From DYCT01 sp051875715 (GTDB taxonomy: Bacteria; Bacteroidota; Bacteroidia; Bacteroidales; Bacteroidaceae), in assembly GCA_051875715.1 (NCBI GenBank), contig JBJEHD010000044.1:1-59855 (forward strand): DNA of 59,855 bases. The letters are read 5' to 3'. Both the position numbers and the translations under genes were made by a program. This document shows, piece by piece, positions 43,554-51,455 of the stretch. Position 1 is the stretch's first letter, and every line of letters starts with the position of its first letter. The notes below the pieces were generated by a model, which was not told where the DNA came from, searched no databases, and saw nothing but the letters and a program-made list of their open reading frames with translations.

Positions 43554-44711
43554 TTAGGCTTCGATGCGTCGGGCACCGTCGCTGATGACCACGTCGTAGA
43601 TTTTCGGACTCCGGCCGAAACGGGCCTGGAAACGTTCCTTGGCTGTGCGGACGAAGGTCTCGTACAGTTCGTTCTTCACCAGGTTGAGTGTGCAGCCGCC
43701 GAATCCGCCGCCCATCACGCGCGAACCTGTCACGCCGCAGTCGAAGGCCAGGTCGTTGAGGAAGTCGAGTTCTTCGCAACTCACCTCGTAAAGGCGGCTC
43801 ATGCCCTGATGCGTCTCGTACATCTTTTGGCCCACGGTCTCATAGTCGCCGAGTTCCAGTGCATCGCACACGTCCAGCACACGCTGGATTTCTTCGATGA
43901 CGTATTCTGCCCGTTTGAAGTCCTCGTCGTTGATGTCTCCCTTGGCCTCCTGCAGCATCTCCATCGTGCAGTCGCGCAGGAATTGCACATGTGGATGCTT
44001 CTTCTGCACGGCGGCCACGGCGGCTTCGCAACTCTGCCGGCGCTTGTTGTAGGCCGACGAGGCCAGTTCGTGTTTCACCACCGAGTCCACCAGCACCAGC
44101 CGATAGCCTTCAGGGTGGAACGGGAAGTATTGGTACTCCAGCGAACGGCAGTCGAGGCGCATCAGGCTGCCGGCCTTGCCGAAGACGGAGGCGAACTGGT
44201 CCATGATGCCGCAGTTCACGCCGCAGTAGTTGTGCTCGGTAGCCTGGCCCACCTTGGCCAACTCGAACTTGTCGATGCGGTTCTCGCCAAACAGGTCGTT
44301 GAGGGCGAAGGCGTAGGTACTTTCCAGCGCGGCCGACGACGACATGCCGGCTCCGAGGGGCACGTCGCCTGCAAAAGCCGTGTTGAATCCCTTCACGGCC
44401 ACGCCCCGTTTGATCATTTCGCGGCAAACGCCGAAGATATAGCGGGCCCAACTGGCTTTGGGCGCATCCTCCTCGTTCAGTCCGAATTCCACGTAGTCCT
44501 TCAAGTCGATGGAGTAGGCGCGGACCTTGTCGGTTCCGTTGGGCTTGATTTCGGCCATGATGCCTTTGTCCACTGCACCGGGGAAAACGAAGCCTCCGTT
44601 GTAGTCGGTATGTTCGCCAATCAGGTTGATGCGTCCGGGCGAAGTGTATAAGGTACCTGTGGTGCCGTCGAAGTGTTTGATGAAACGGCTCCTTACGTAA
44701 TCGATGTCCAT
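43554..44711 (-). CDS. galK: Galactokinase
   Basis: A 385-residue GHMP-family kinase that phosphorylates galactose at C1. Signatures: SPGRINLIGEHTDYNGGFVF near the N-terminus, the ATP loop PLGAGMSSSAALEST, and the C-terminal VMGGGFGGCTLNLV. The frame continues to 44756; I start at MDIDYVRSRF (44711; a second ATG lies at 44714) because the upstream part overlaps the -7 box at 44723-44730. It is the third gene of a galactose cluster but has a hairpin and its own -7 box in front of it. Confidence 0.96.
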   Translation of the reverse strand: MDIDYVRSRFIKHFDGTTGTLYTSPGRINLIGEHTDYNGGFVFPGAVDKGIMAEIKPNGTDKVRAYSIDLKDYVEFGLNEEDAPKASWARYIFGVCREMIKRGVAVKGFNTAFAGDVPLGAGMSSSAALESTYAFALNDLFGENRIDKFELAKVGQATEHNYCGVNCGIMDQFASVFGKAGSLMRLDCRSLEYQYFPFHPEGYRLVLVDSVVKHELASSAYNKRRQSCEAAVAAVQKKHPHVQFLRDCTMEMLQEAKGDINDEDFKRAEYVIEEIQRVLDVCDALELGDYETVGQKMYETHQGMSRLYEVSCEELDFLNDLAFDCGVTGSRVMGGGFGGCTLNLVKNELYETFVRTAKERFQARFGRSPKIYDVVISDGARRIEA

Positions 44712-44722
44712 CATGTTTGTAT

Positions 44723-44730
44723 CAAATTTA
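44723..44730 (-). promoter_or_regulatory. Possible -7 box of galK
   Basis: The minus strand reads TAAATTTG. If used, the leader would be only a few bases long, so this is tentative. Confidence 0.35.
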
Positions 44731-44745
44731 TAAGGTGAGAAAACA

Positions 44746-44785
44746 GACATCCCCATACCGGCGGAGGGCCATGTATGGGGATGTC
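44746..44785 (-). terminator. Hairpin between the sugar transporter and galK
   Basis: A perfect 13-bp stem (GACATCCCCATAC, 44746-44758, with GTATGGGGATGTC, 44773-44785). On the minus strand it is followed by TGTTTTCTC. It may end the galM-transporter transcript or attenuate read-through to galK. Confidence 0.65.
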
Positions 44786-44795
44786 GACAAATGAA

Positions 44796-46106
44796 TTATT
44801 CTACGGGAATGTCCTTGTTGACGTTCTTACAGCCAATCAGGGCGTAATAGAGCAGGTAGGCCAGACCGGCCAGGATGACCCAGTAACTGGTGAGGTAGCC
44901 TGTTCCGTTCTGGGTATTGTCCACGATGGCGTTTTGGAGCAACGGCAGAATGCCACCACCGCAAACCAGCATCATGAAGATGCCCGAAGCCTTCTCGGTG
45001 TATTTGCCAAGACCTTCGACGGCCAGGTTGAAGATGCCGCCCCACATCACCGATGTGCAGAGGCCGATCAAGGCCAGGAACATGGCGTTGATGGGCACGT
45101 TGACCATGCCGAACAGGCCTTCAGGCGAGTTCTTGAACACCGGCATCATGATCATCGAGTCGGTGTTGGCCGTCATGGCGATGCCGACGAACAACAGGCC
45201 GAGGGCCGACGCCGTGCCGAGCATGAGTTTGGCCGAAACCTTGCTGCCCAGGACTGCACCGGCCAGACGGCCAACCAGCATGAGCAACCAATAGGTGGCG
45301 GCTACCGAGGCGGCGATGGCTTCTGCGCCCGAACCGTCCAACTTCAGCGGGTTCAGGTCGGGGTTCTGCAACCATTTGTTCAATACGTTGGGGACGCCCA
45401 CTTCCACGCCTACATAGACGAAGATGGCCACGGCGCCGAGGATGAAGTGGCGGAACGAAAGCGGACCGTATTTCGAGTCGACTTGAGCCGCTTTTTCTTC
45501 GTGCTTCTTCTCCGGGATGGTCGACAACAGGATGACCACGAAAGCGAAGGCGAAGATGGACATGGCAGCGTACATCAAGGGGAATACGTCGCTAATCTGT
45601 GCCTTGGTGATGGACGGAATCAAGATGCCGGTCAGGATGATGACCGACGTACCGGCCAGCGAGTTGAACGAACCGCCCAACTGAATCAACTGGTTGCCCT
45701 TGTTGCCGCCGCCGCCCAGCGAGTTCAACATCGGGTTGACTACCGTGTTGAGCAAGCACATGGAGAAGCCGGCTACGAAAGCGCCCAGCAAGTAGATGCC
45801 GAAGCTGCCGAACAGACCCGAGCAGGTCTGGATGCCGATTCCGAGGAAGCCCACGGCTGTGGCAATCAGTGCCGTCTTTTTATATCCCAGTTTTTGCAGC
45901 ATACTGCCCGAGGGGTAGCCAAGGATGGCATACGCGATGAAGTTGGCGAAGACACCCAGCGTTCCCATCCAGTTGGGAACATTGAACTGGCTCTTCAGGA
46001 TGTCGCCCATGGGCGATGCCAGGTTGGTGACAAACGAGACCATACCAAACAAGAAAATCATCACAATGATGGCGATGATGTTTCCTTTCTGCTGTTGTTG
46101 TTTCAT
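44796..46106 (-). CDS. MFS sugar permease, glucose/galactose (FucP/GluP-like) type
   Basis: A 436-residue protein with twelve hydrophobic segments and the pattern of the fucose/glucose/galactose proton symporter subfamily (MIFLFGMVSFVTNLASPMGD, GYPSGSMLQKLGYKKTALIA). It sits between galM and galK, so galactose or glucose uptake across the inner membrane is the likely role. The gap to galM is 36 bp, consistent with co-transcription. Confidence 0.92.
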   Translation of the reverse strand: MKQQQQKGNIIAIIVMIFLFGMVSFVTNLASPMGDILKSQFNVPNWMGTLGVFANFIAYAILGYPSGSMLQKLGYKKTALIATAVGFLGIGIQTCSGLFGSFGIYLLGAFVAGFSMCLLNTVVNPMLNSLGGGGNKGNQLIQLGGSFNSLAGTSVIILTGILIPSITKAQISDVFPLMYAAMSIFAFAFVVILLSTIPEKKHEEKAAQVDSKYGPLSFRHFILGAVAIFVYVGVEVGVPNVLNKWLQNPDLNPLKLDGSGAEAIAASVAATYWLLMLVGRLAGAVLGSKVSAKLMLGTASALGLLFVGIAMTANTDSMIMMPVFKNSPEGLFGMVNVPINAMFLALIGLCTSVMWGGIFNLAVEGLGKYTEKASGIFMMLVCGGGILPLLQNAIVDNTQNGTGYLTSYWVILAGLAYLLYYALIGCKNVNKDIPVE

Positions 46107-46142
46107 GGTGGTTTAAAGTTGTTAAGAGGATTATAAATAGGG

Positions 46143-47240
46143 TTATTTTGATTCGATTCCGAACCGGTAGACGGTTGTTTGCCGATAGGTCTCGCCCGGC
46201 CGTAGAATGGTCGAGGGGAAATGTCCCTTGTTGGGCGAATCGGGGAAATGTTGTGCTTCCAGGCAGAGGGCGCTTCGGGCCGGGAAGGTGGCGCCGTGTG
46301 CGCCGGCGAAACCGTTCAGCCAGTTGCCGGTGTAGAGTTGCACGCCGGGCTCGGTGGTGTACATCTCCAGGCAGCGTCCGCTGACCGGGTCGGTGCATTG
46401 GGCTGCCAGAGCCAGTGCGCCGGCTTCGCGTTTGCGCACAACGTAGCAATGGTCGTAGCCTGCGCCGTAGGTCAGTTGCTGGAAGGGAGCGTCGATGCGC
46501 TCGCCCACGGTGTGGGGCGTGCGGAAGTCCATTGGGGTTCCGTCCACAGGGGCTATTTCTCCTGTCGGGATGGATGTTTCGTCCATGGGAGTGTAGAAGT
46601 CGGCAAAGAGGGTCAGCCGGTGGTTCTCCACGGAGGGGGTGGGCTGTCCGGCACCGGCCAGGTTGAAGAAGCCGTGAAACGTCAGGTTCACCGGTGTGGC
46701 TTGGTCGGTTGTGGCTTGGTAGTCGATGCGCAGGGCGTTGTCGTCGGTCAGCGTGTAGCGCAGCACGACGGCCAGATTGCCGGGGTATCCTTCCTCGCCG
46801 TCGGGCGAGATGTAGCGGAAGGTCACGCTGTCGGGTTCGTCCTGCCGGGCGTCCCATACGACGGTGTGGAAACCGGTAGGACCGCCGTGCAGTGCGTTCG
46901 GTCCGTTGTTGATGGCCAGACGGTAGGTCTTGCCTTCGAGCGTGAATTCGCCTTGGGCGATGCGGTTGGCATATCGTCCTACAACGGTGTTCAAGAAGGG
47001 TTCCGGGCTGTGGATGACGGCATCGATGGAGTCGTGTCCGAGAAGGATGTTGGCGTATTTCCCGTCTTTATCGGGGGCCATAATACTGAGAATAGCAGCC
47101 CCGTAATTGGTAGCTGCTATCTCCATGCCTTTCTTATTATGTAGAATATATAGATCTGTCTTTTTTCCTTTTATGACGTTTTGGAACATTTGGCGGGACA
47201 GACCTGATAGATTCTTTTCATCTTTATCTGTGCCTATCAT
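46143..47240 (-). CDS. galM: Aldose 1-epimerase (mutarotase)
   Basis: A 365-residue GalM that interconverts alpha and beta anomers of galactose or glucose. Motifs: ATNYGAAILSIMAPDKDGK, VVGRYANRIAQGEFTLEG, NGPNALHGGPTGFH with the catalytic histidine region, and NLTFHGFFNLAG. No signal peptide is visible, so it is probably cytoplasmic. It is the first gene of the galM-transporter-galK cluster. I found no convincing -7 box in the short space to tRNA-Ala. Confidence 0.94.
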   Translation of the reverse strand: MIGTDKDEKNLSGLSRQMFQNVIKGKKTDLYILHNKKGMEIAATNYGAAILSIMAPDKDGKYANILLGHDSIDAVIHSPEPFLNTVVGRYANRIAQGEFTLEGKTYRLAINNGPNALHGGPTGFHTVVWDARQDEPDSVTFRYISPDGEEGYPGNLAVVLRYTLTDDNALRIDYQATTDQATPVNLTFHGFFNLAGAGQPTPSVENHRLTLFADFYTPMDETSIPTGEIAPVDGTPMDFRTPHTVGERIDAPFQQLTYGAGYDHCYVVRKREAGALALAAQCTDPVSGRCLEMYTTEPGVQLYTGNWLNGFAGAHGATFPARSALCLEAQHFPDSPNKGHFPSTILRPGETYRQTTVYRFGIESK

Positions 47241-47286
47241 AAAATAGAGTGCCTATTTTCGTATTAAAGATTTAAGCCTTACCTTG

Positions 47287-47360
47287 TGGAGTATAGCGGA
47301 CTCGAACCGCTCACCTCGACACTGCCAGTGTCGCGCTCTAGCCAGATGAGCTAATACCCC
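47287..47360 (-). tRNA. tRNA-Ala (anticodon GGC)
   Basis: The minus strand folds as a full cloverleaf: acceptor GGGGTAT with ATACTCC, D arm AGCTCATCTGGCTAGAGC, anticodon stem CGACA/TGTCG around loop CTGGCAG, and T loop GGTTCGAGTCC. CCA is not encoded. Confidence 0.93.
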
Positions 47361-47407
47361 GTTTTGTTTTCGTTGGCAAATGTAGGATTTAATTTCGAAA
47401 TAACAAC

Positions 47408-47415
47408 TATCTTTG
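47408..47415 (+). promoter_or_regulatory. -7 box of the DUF4286-ruvC operon
   Basis: TATCTTTG overlaps the start of the longer open frame (47413), which supports the start at 47434. Confidence 0.6.
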
Positions 47416-47433
47416 CCCAAAAATTTTCAAATT

Positions 47434-47736
47434 ATGTTGTTATACAATACCACCTACCACGTGGAAGAAGACGTGGAGAAGCATTTTCTGATATGGCTGA
47501 ATGAAGTGTATATCGCTGAGGCTGAGCGGGAAGGAACACTGCAGCATCCGCGTCTCTGCCGCATCTTGAGCCATCACGACGAAGGCTCGTGTTTCTCGTT
47601 GCAATGGGAGGTGGCGGACAGTACCGCCCTGCATCGCTGGCATCTGCAGCACGGCGTGCGGCTCAACGAACAACTGTTGGCCATCTTCAAAAACAAGGTG
47701 GTAGGCATCCCCACGCTGATGGAGGTGATTCGATGA
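47434..47736 (+). CDS. DUF4286 family protein
   Basis: A 100-residue soluble protein beginning MLLYNTTYHVEEDVEKHFLI, the typical opening of DUF4286, which is found almost only in Bacteroidota and often in front of ruvC. No function is established. The fold is probably ferredoxin-like. Its stop overlaps the ruvC start by four bases (ATGA). Confidence 0.85.
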   Translation: MLLYNTTYHVEEDVEKHFLIWLNEVYIAEAEREGTLQHPRLCRILSHHDEGSCFSLQWEVADSTALHRWHLQHGVRLNEQLLAIFKNKVVGIPTLMEVIR

Positions 47737-48302
47737 AGCCTTTCGTCAAGGAGAAAATCATCCTGGGCATCGACCCGGGAACGACCATCATGGGGTACGG
47801 CGTGCTGAAGGTGACGGACAACAGGGCGCAGATGGTGGCCATGGGCATCATCGACCTGCGCAAATATGCCAATCATTATCTGAAGCTGCACCGCATCTTC
47901 GAACGGGTGACGGGCATCATCGAGGCGTACCTGCCCGACGAAATGGCCATCGAGGCTCCCTTCTATGGCAAGAACGTGCAGTCGATGCTCAAACTCGGAC
48001 GGGCGCAGGGGGTGGCCATGGCGGCGGCCCTCAACCGCGACATCCCCATCACGGAGTACGCACCGCTGAAAATCAAGATGGCCATCACCGGCAACGGGCA
48101 GGCTTCGAAAGAGCAGGTGTGCGACATGTTGCAGCGAATGTTGCACATCCCGCAGGAGGCCATCCTGCCTCAACTGGATGCCACCGACGGGTTGGCGGCT
48201 GCCTACTGCCATTTCCTGCAGGCCGGTCGGCCGCAACTGGACAATGCCTATCATGGCTGGAAGGACTTCATCGCGAAGAATCCCGACAAGGTGCGCAAGT
48301 AA
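47733..48302 (+). CDS. ruvC: Crossover junction endodeoxyribonuclease RuvC
   Basis: A 189-residue Holliday junction resolvase. The acidic active-site residues lie in LGIDPGTTIMGYGVL, MAIEAPFYGKN and DATDGLAAAYCHF. It cuts four-way junctions in recombinational repair with RuvAB. The open frame extends far upstream in the DUF4286 gene, but MKPFVKEKIILG at 47733 is the normal N-terminus and couples it to DUF4286. The ATPase gene follows after 15 bp. Confidence 0.95.
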   Translation: MKPFVKEKIILGIDPGTTIMGYGVLKVTDNRAQMVAMGIIDLRKYANHYLKLHRIFERVTGIIEAYLPDEMAIEAPFYGKNVQSMLKLGRAQGVAMAAALNRDIPITEYAPLKIKMAITGNGQASKEQVCDMLQRMLHIPQEAILPQLDATDGLAAAYCHFLQAGRPQLDNAYHGWKDFIAKNPDKVRK

Positions 48303-48317
48303 GATACAAATCCATTC

Positions 48318-49757
48318 ATGCAAACAACGATTCAGATAAAAGGAGGCGTGGCACGTGACGCCTCCGTACGAATGGCCGCCCCCATCGAGTTCGAACTGAG
48401 GGCGGGCGAACAATTGGCCATCGTGGGACCTAACGGAGCCGGCAAGACGTTGCTGGTGGACACCTTGCTGGGCAAATACCCCTTGTGCGAAGGCGAGGTG
48501 CGTTATGACTTCGGCCCGGATGCCTCCCCGATGTGCTGCGAGAATGTGAAGTACATCGCCTTTCGCGACACCTACGGCTCGGCAGACGCGAACTATTATT
48601 ATCAGCAACGGTGGAACGCACACGACCAGGACGAGGTGCCCGAGGTGGCCCGTTTGCTCGGTCCGTTGCCTGCCGGGACTTGGCGCGACGACCTGTTCGA
48701 CTTGTTCGGCCTCGGCGAGATGCTGCCGAAGAAGGTAATCGCCCTCTCCAGCGGCGAACTGCGCAAGTTTCAATTGGCCAAGGCTTTGCTGGCCGCACCC
48801 CGCGTGCTCGTCATGGACAACCCCTTCATCGGGCTGGATGCACAGGCCCGTTTGTTGCTGCACAACCTGCTCACCCGCCTGACACAACTCGGACGGGTGC
48901 AACTGGTGTTGGTGCAATCGAAACTGGACGAACTGCCGGATTTCGTCACCCACGTCTATCCTATATATAATAAGGTGTGCGGTGCCAAGCAGACCCGTAC
49001 GGAGTATCTGGTGTCGTACGTGCCTCCGACGGACGAACTGGAGGTGCGCCAGCGGCAGCAACGGGTGCTTTCGTTGCCGGAGAAGAAGGCAGTGCCGGAG
49101 GCCGACGAGGTGGTGCGCCTCAACCACGTCAGCATCCGTTACGACGGCCGGACCATCTTGCAGCCGCTCGACTGGGTGGTGCGTCGGGGCGAACGATGGG
49201 CTCTCTGCGGGGCAAACGGGTCGGGCAAGTCCACCCTGCTCAGTCTGGTGTGTGCCGACAATCCGCAGTCGTATGCGTGCGACATTGCCTTGTTTGGCCG
49301 GAAACGGGGCACGGGCGAAAGCATTTGGGAAATCAAACGGCACATCGGTTATGTGTCGCCCGAGATGCACCGGTCCTACCTGAAGAACCTGCCGGCCGTG
49401 GAGATTGTGGCCAGTGGTCTGCACGATTCCATCGGACTCTACCGAAGGATGCGTCCCGAACAGCGCGAGGCGTGCGAATGGTGGATGGAGACCTTCGGCA
49501 TTGCCGACTTGAAGGACCGCTCGTTTCTGTCGCTGTCCAGCGGGGAGCAACGGCTGACTTTGCTGGCCCGTGCCTTCGTGAAAGACCCCGAACTGCTGAT
49601 TCTCGACGAGCCCTTCCATGGCCTGGACACCAACAACCGCCGTGTGGCGCGGGCCGTCATCGAAGCCTTCTGCCATCGGGCGGACAAGACCCTCGTGATG
49701 GTGACGCATTGTCGCGACGAACTGCCCGACTGCGTGGATCGTGTGCTGGAATTGTAG
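48318..49757 (+). CDS. ABC ATPase with two nucleotide-binding domains (ModF/PhrA-like)
   Basis: A 479-residue cytoplasmic protein with two ABC domains and no membrane segment. NBD1 has GPNGAGKTLLVDTL and LSSGELRKFQLAKALLA, but its Walker B ends VMDNPFIGLD, with Asn where catalytic Glu is expected. NBD2 is complete: GANGSGKSTLLSLV, LSSGEQRLTLLARAF, LILDEPFHGLD. The overall form resembles ModF-type tandem ATPases, whose role is poorly defined. It lies 15 bp after ruvC in the same transcript. No permease is encoded nearby. Confidence 0.85.
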   Translation: MQTTIQIKGGVARDASVRMAAPIEFELRAGEQLAIVGPNGAGKTLLVDTLLGKYPLCEGEVRYDFGPDASPMCCENVKYIAFRDTYGSADANYYYQQRWNAHDQDEVPEVARLLGPLPAGTWRDDLFDLFGLGEMLPKKVIALSSGELRKFQLAKALLAAPRVLVMDNPFIGLDAQARLLLHNLLTRLTQLGRVQLVLVQSKLDELPDFVTHVYPIYNKVCGAKQTRTEYLVSYVPPTDELEVRQRQQRVLSLPEKKAVPEADEVVRLNHVSIRYDGRTILQPLDWVVRRGERWALCGANGSGKSTLLSLVCADNPQSYACDIALFGRKRGTGESIWEIKRHIGYVSPEMHRSYLKNLPAVEIVASGLHDSIGLYRRMRPEQREACEWWMETFGIADLKDRSFLSLSSGEQRLTLLARAFVKDPELLILDEPFHGLDTNNRRVARAVIEAFCHRADKTLVMVTHCRDELPDCVDRVLEL

Positions 49758-49779
49758 AAGGAGTATAGAGGTATGTCTG

Positions 49780-49844
49780 GTACGATTAATAATCGTACGG
49801 CATTACGATTGTTAATCGTACGCGTGTACGATTATTAATCGTAC
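49780..49844. repeat. Three-unit palindromic array, family A copy 2
   Basis: Three 19-bp palindromes of the type GTACGATTATTAATCGTAC start at 49780, 49803 and 49826, an exact 23-bp period, as in copy 1 at 5900-5964. The four-base linkers differ between copies while the units are conserved. It lies between the tandem ATPase stop and the mosaic T9SS protein. Confidence 0.9.
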
Positions 49845-49946
49845 TACGGACTTGTGCGCACGCGAAGGTTTACACGTGTACACGTGGGCATGAAAGCAAG
49901 AAATGATTATCTTCGCAGCCGTTATATGCTTAAACCGACGAATACA

Positions 49947-51455
49947 ATGAAACAGATACGTGGAATACGAGGCCTTTTGGCCCTGCTGGCCTTGGTGATG
50001 GGATGCAACCTGCAAGCCCAGGAGCAGACTGTGGCGGATGGAGACTATGTGTTGGCACTGAAATGTAATGATGCTTGGTATGCTGTGGGGAATACGACTG
50101 GTTCTTCTTCAGGTAGTTTGAATGCTGTATCTATTGAGGTGGAAAATTGGATTGTGGTAAGTAAAAATAATATCGCGACATGGTCGGTGAGCCTAAACGA
50201 GGCATCTTATTATAATATAGGGTGTGAAGGGAAGTACTTGCATGCTTCTACTACTACAACAAAAACAAACTTGAAACTTGCGACGGGGAAGGACTACGAT
50301 TATGCCCGGTGGCAGTTTACGATGCAAGAAAATGGAAGCTATAAGATAACATCCAAGTCTTTGCCTGAGTATTCGTTGGGATATTCCTCGTCGGGAAAAT
50401 ACTTCAAGAACTATACATCAACTAGTACAGGCTATTACTACGACTTCTATCTCCTCCCGCTCTGCAAGCAAGATGCCGACACCGGGGCTTACACCCTGCA
50501 GGGTACGGGTTGGACGGCCGAATCGTTTGCCAATCTCGACTTGTCTGCGGCCACGAGTGTCGACCTGCGCGGAATCACCTTGCCCGAGGGTGTGTCGACC
50601 CCGGCCAACTGCAACCCGAACTGCCTGTTCTACGTGAATGAAGGCGAAACAAATGCCGGCAACCTTTCTCAGGTGGTAAAGGTGAATACCGAAGGAACAG
50701 CCGGCACGGCCGAAAGCATCCAGCTGACAGACGGGCATGATTTCCATACCATCATTCCTTTTACGGCTACGAACATCACGTACACGCGTCATCTGTACGA
50801 CGGGTGGTCTACCTTGGCCTTGCCTTTCGCCTACACCCTGCAAGGCGAGACCTGCGAATCCTTTGCGGACGCAACCGCCGAGAGTGTCCGCTTCACGCCC
50901 GTCTCCACAGCCTTGGAGGCCCATACGCCCTATCTGATTCATCGGGAGACGGCGGGGGACGTTGCATTTCATGCATCGAATGCCAAAGTGCCTGAGACGG
51001 CTGCTGCGGGCGACTGTTTCAAGAGCAACTTCCGCACGTTTACGATGTCCAACGACGAGAACCTCTACAAACTCTCGTCCGATGGCACCACTTTCAACCA
51101 CTCGGCCGGTGCGGCACAGATAGGGGCTTTTCGGGCCTATCTGGACCTGAGCGGTACGCAGAGCGGCAGTGCAGCCCCCAAACGGGTGGTGCACGAATCC
51201 GCAGAAACACCTACGTCCCTCTCGTCCGCAGCCGCGTGTGAGGTGACCTATGCCGACGGGGTGATCTGCATCCGGTCGGAGCAGGCAGGAGAGTTGCCCT
51301 TGTATCGGGCCGACGGTACGTTGGAGCAAATGCTGCAGGTGCAGGCCGGCACCAATCACTACACCCTTGCGCGGCCCGGCATTTATCTCATGGGGGGGGG
51401 TAAAAATAGCCTATTAGGAAAGCCAATCGTCATTCCGGCTGTTTCCGGCCGATGA
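49947..51455 (+). CDS. Mosaic T9SS-type secreted protein with low-GC N-terminal domain and C-terminal G9 tract
   Basis: A predicted 502-residue protein with signal peptide MKQIRGIRGLLALLALVMGC, then NLQAQ. Residues about 32-170 form a tyrosine- and serine-rich beta domain, weakly like a ricin-type trefoil, encoded by DNA of about 41% GC (hand count, 50041-50460). The remaining beta-rich part and the sorting-domain-like end (LPLYRADGTLEQML, ARPGIYLM) are encoded at normal high GC. A run of nine G (51392-51400) lies in the last codons. The annotated frame runs 26 bp into the convergent glycosyltransferase, whereas removing one G gives MGGVKIAY and a stop, a more normal T9SS end. A -7-like TATCTTCG lies at 49906-49913. 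Function unknown. Confidence 0.7.
   Translation: MKQIRGIRGLLALLALVMGCNLQAQEQTVADGDYVLALKCNDAWYAVGNTTGSSSGSLNAVSIEVENWIVVSKNNIATWSVSLNEASYYNIGCEGKYLHASTTTTKTNLKLATGKDYDYARWQFTMQENGSYKITSKSLPEYSLGYSSSGKYFKNYTSTSTGYYYDFYLLPLCKQDADTGAYTLQGTGWTAESFANLDLSAATSVDLRGITLPEGVSTPANCNPNCLFYVNEGETNAGNLSQVVKVNTEGTAGTAESIQLTDGHDFHTIIPFTATNITYTRHLYDGWSTLALPFAYTLQGETCESFADATAESVRFTPVSTALEAHTPYLIHRETAGDVAFHASNAKVPETAAAGDCFKSNFRTFTMSNDENLYKLSSDGTTFNHSAGAAQIGAFRAYLDLSGTQSGSAAPKRVVHESAETPTSLSSAAACEVTYADGVICIRSEQAGELPLYRADGTLEQMLQVQAGTNHYTLARPGIYLMGGGKNSLLGKPIVIPAVSGR

Noticed and set aside
43364..43576. 70-residue minus-strand protein in the galK-tkt gap
   Set aside because: The sequence resembles translated intergenic repeats that I remember from Bacteroidales annotations. 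It overlaps the galK 3' end, a hairpin and the possible miniature element, and lacks a promoter or recognisable domain.
47241..47286. Promoter for galM between the gene and tRNA-Ala
   Set aside because: No TAnnTTTG match was found in this short stretch; galM may be transcribed from a promoter upstream of the tRNA or from a divergent motif.
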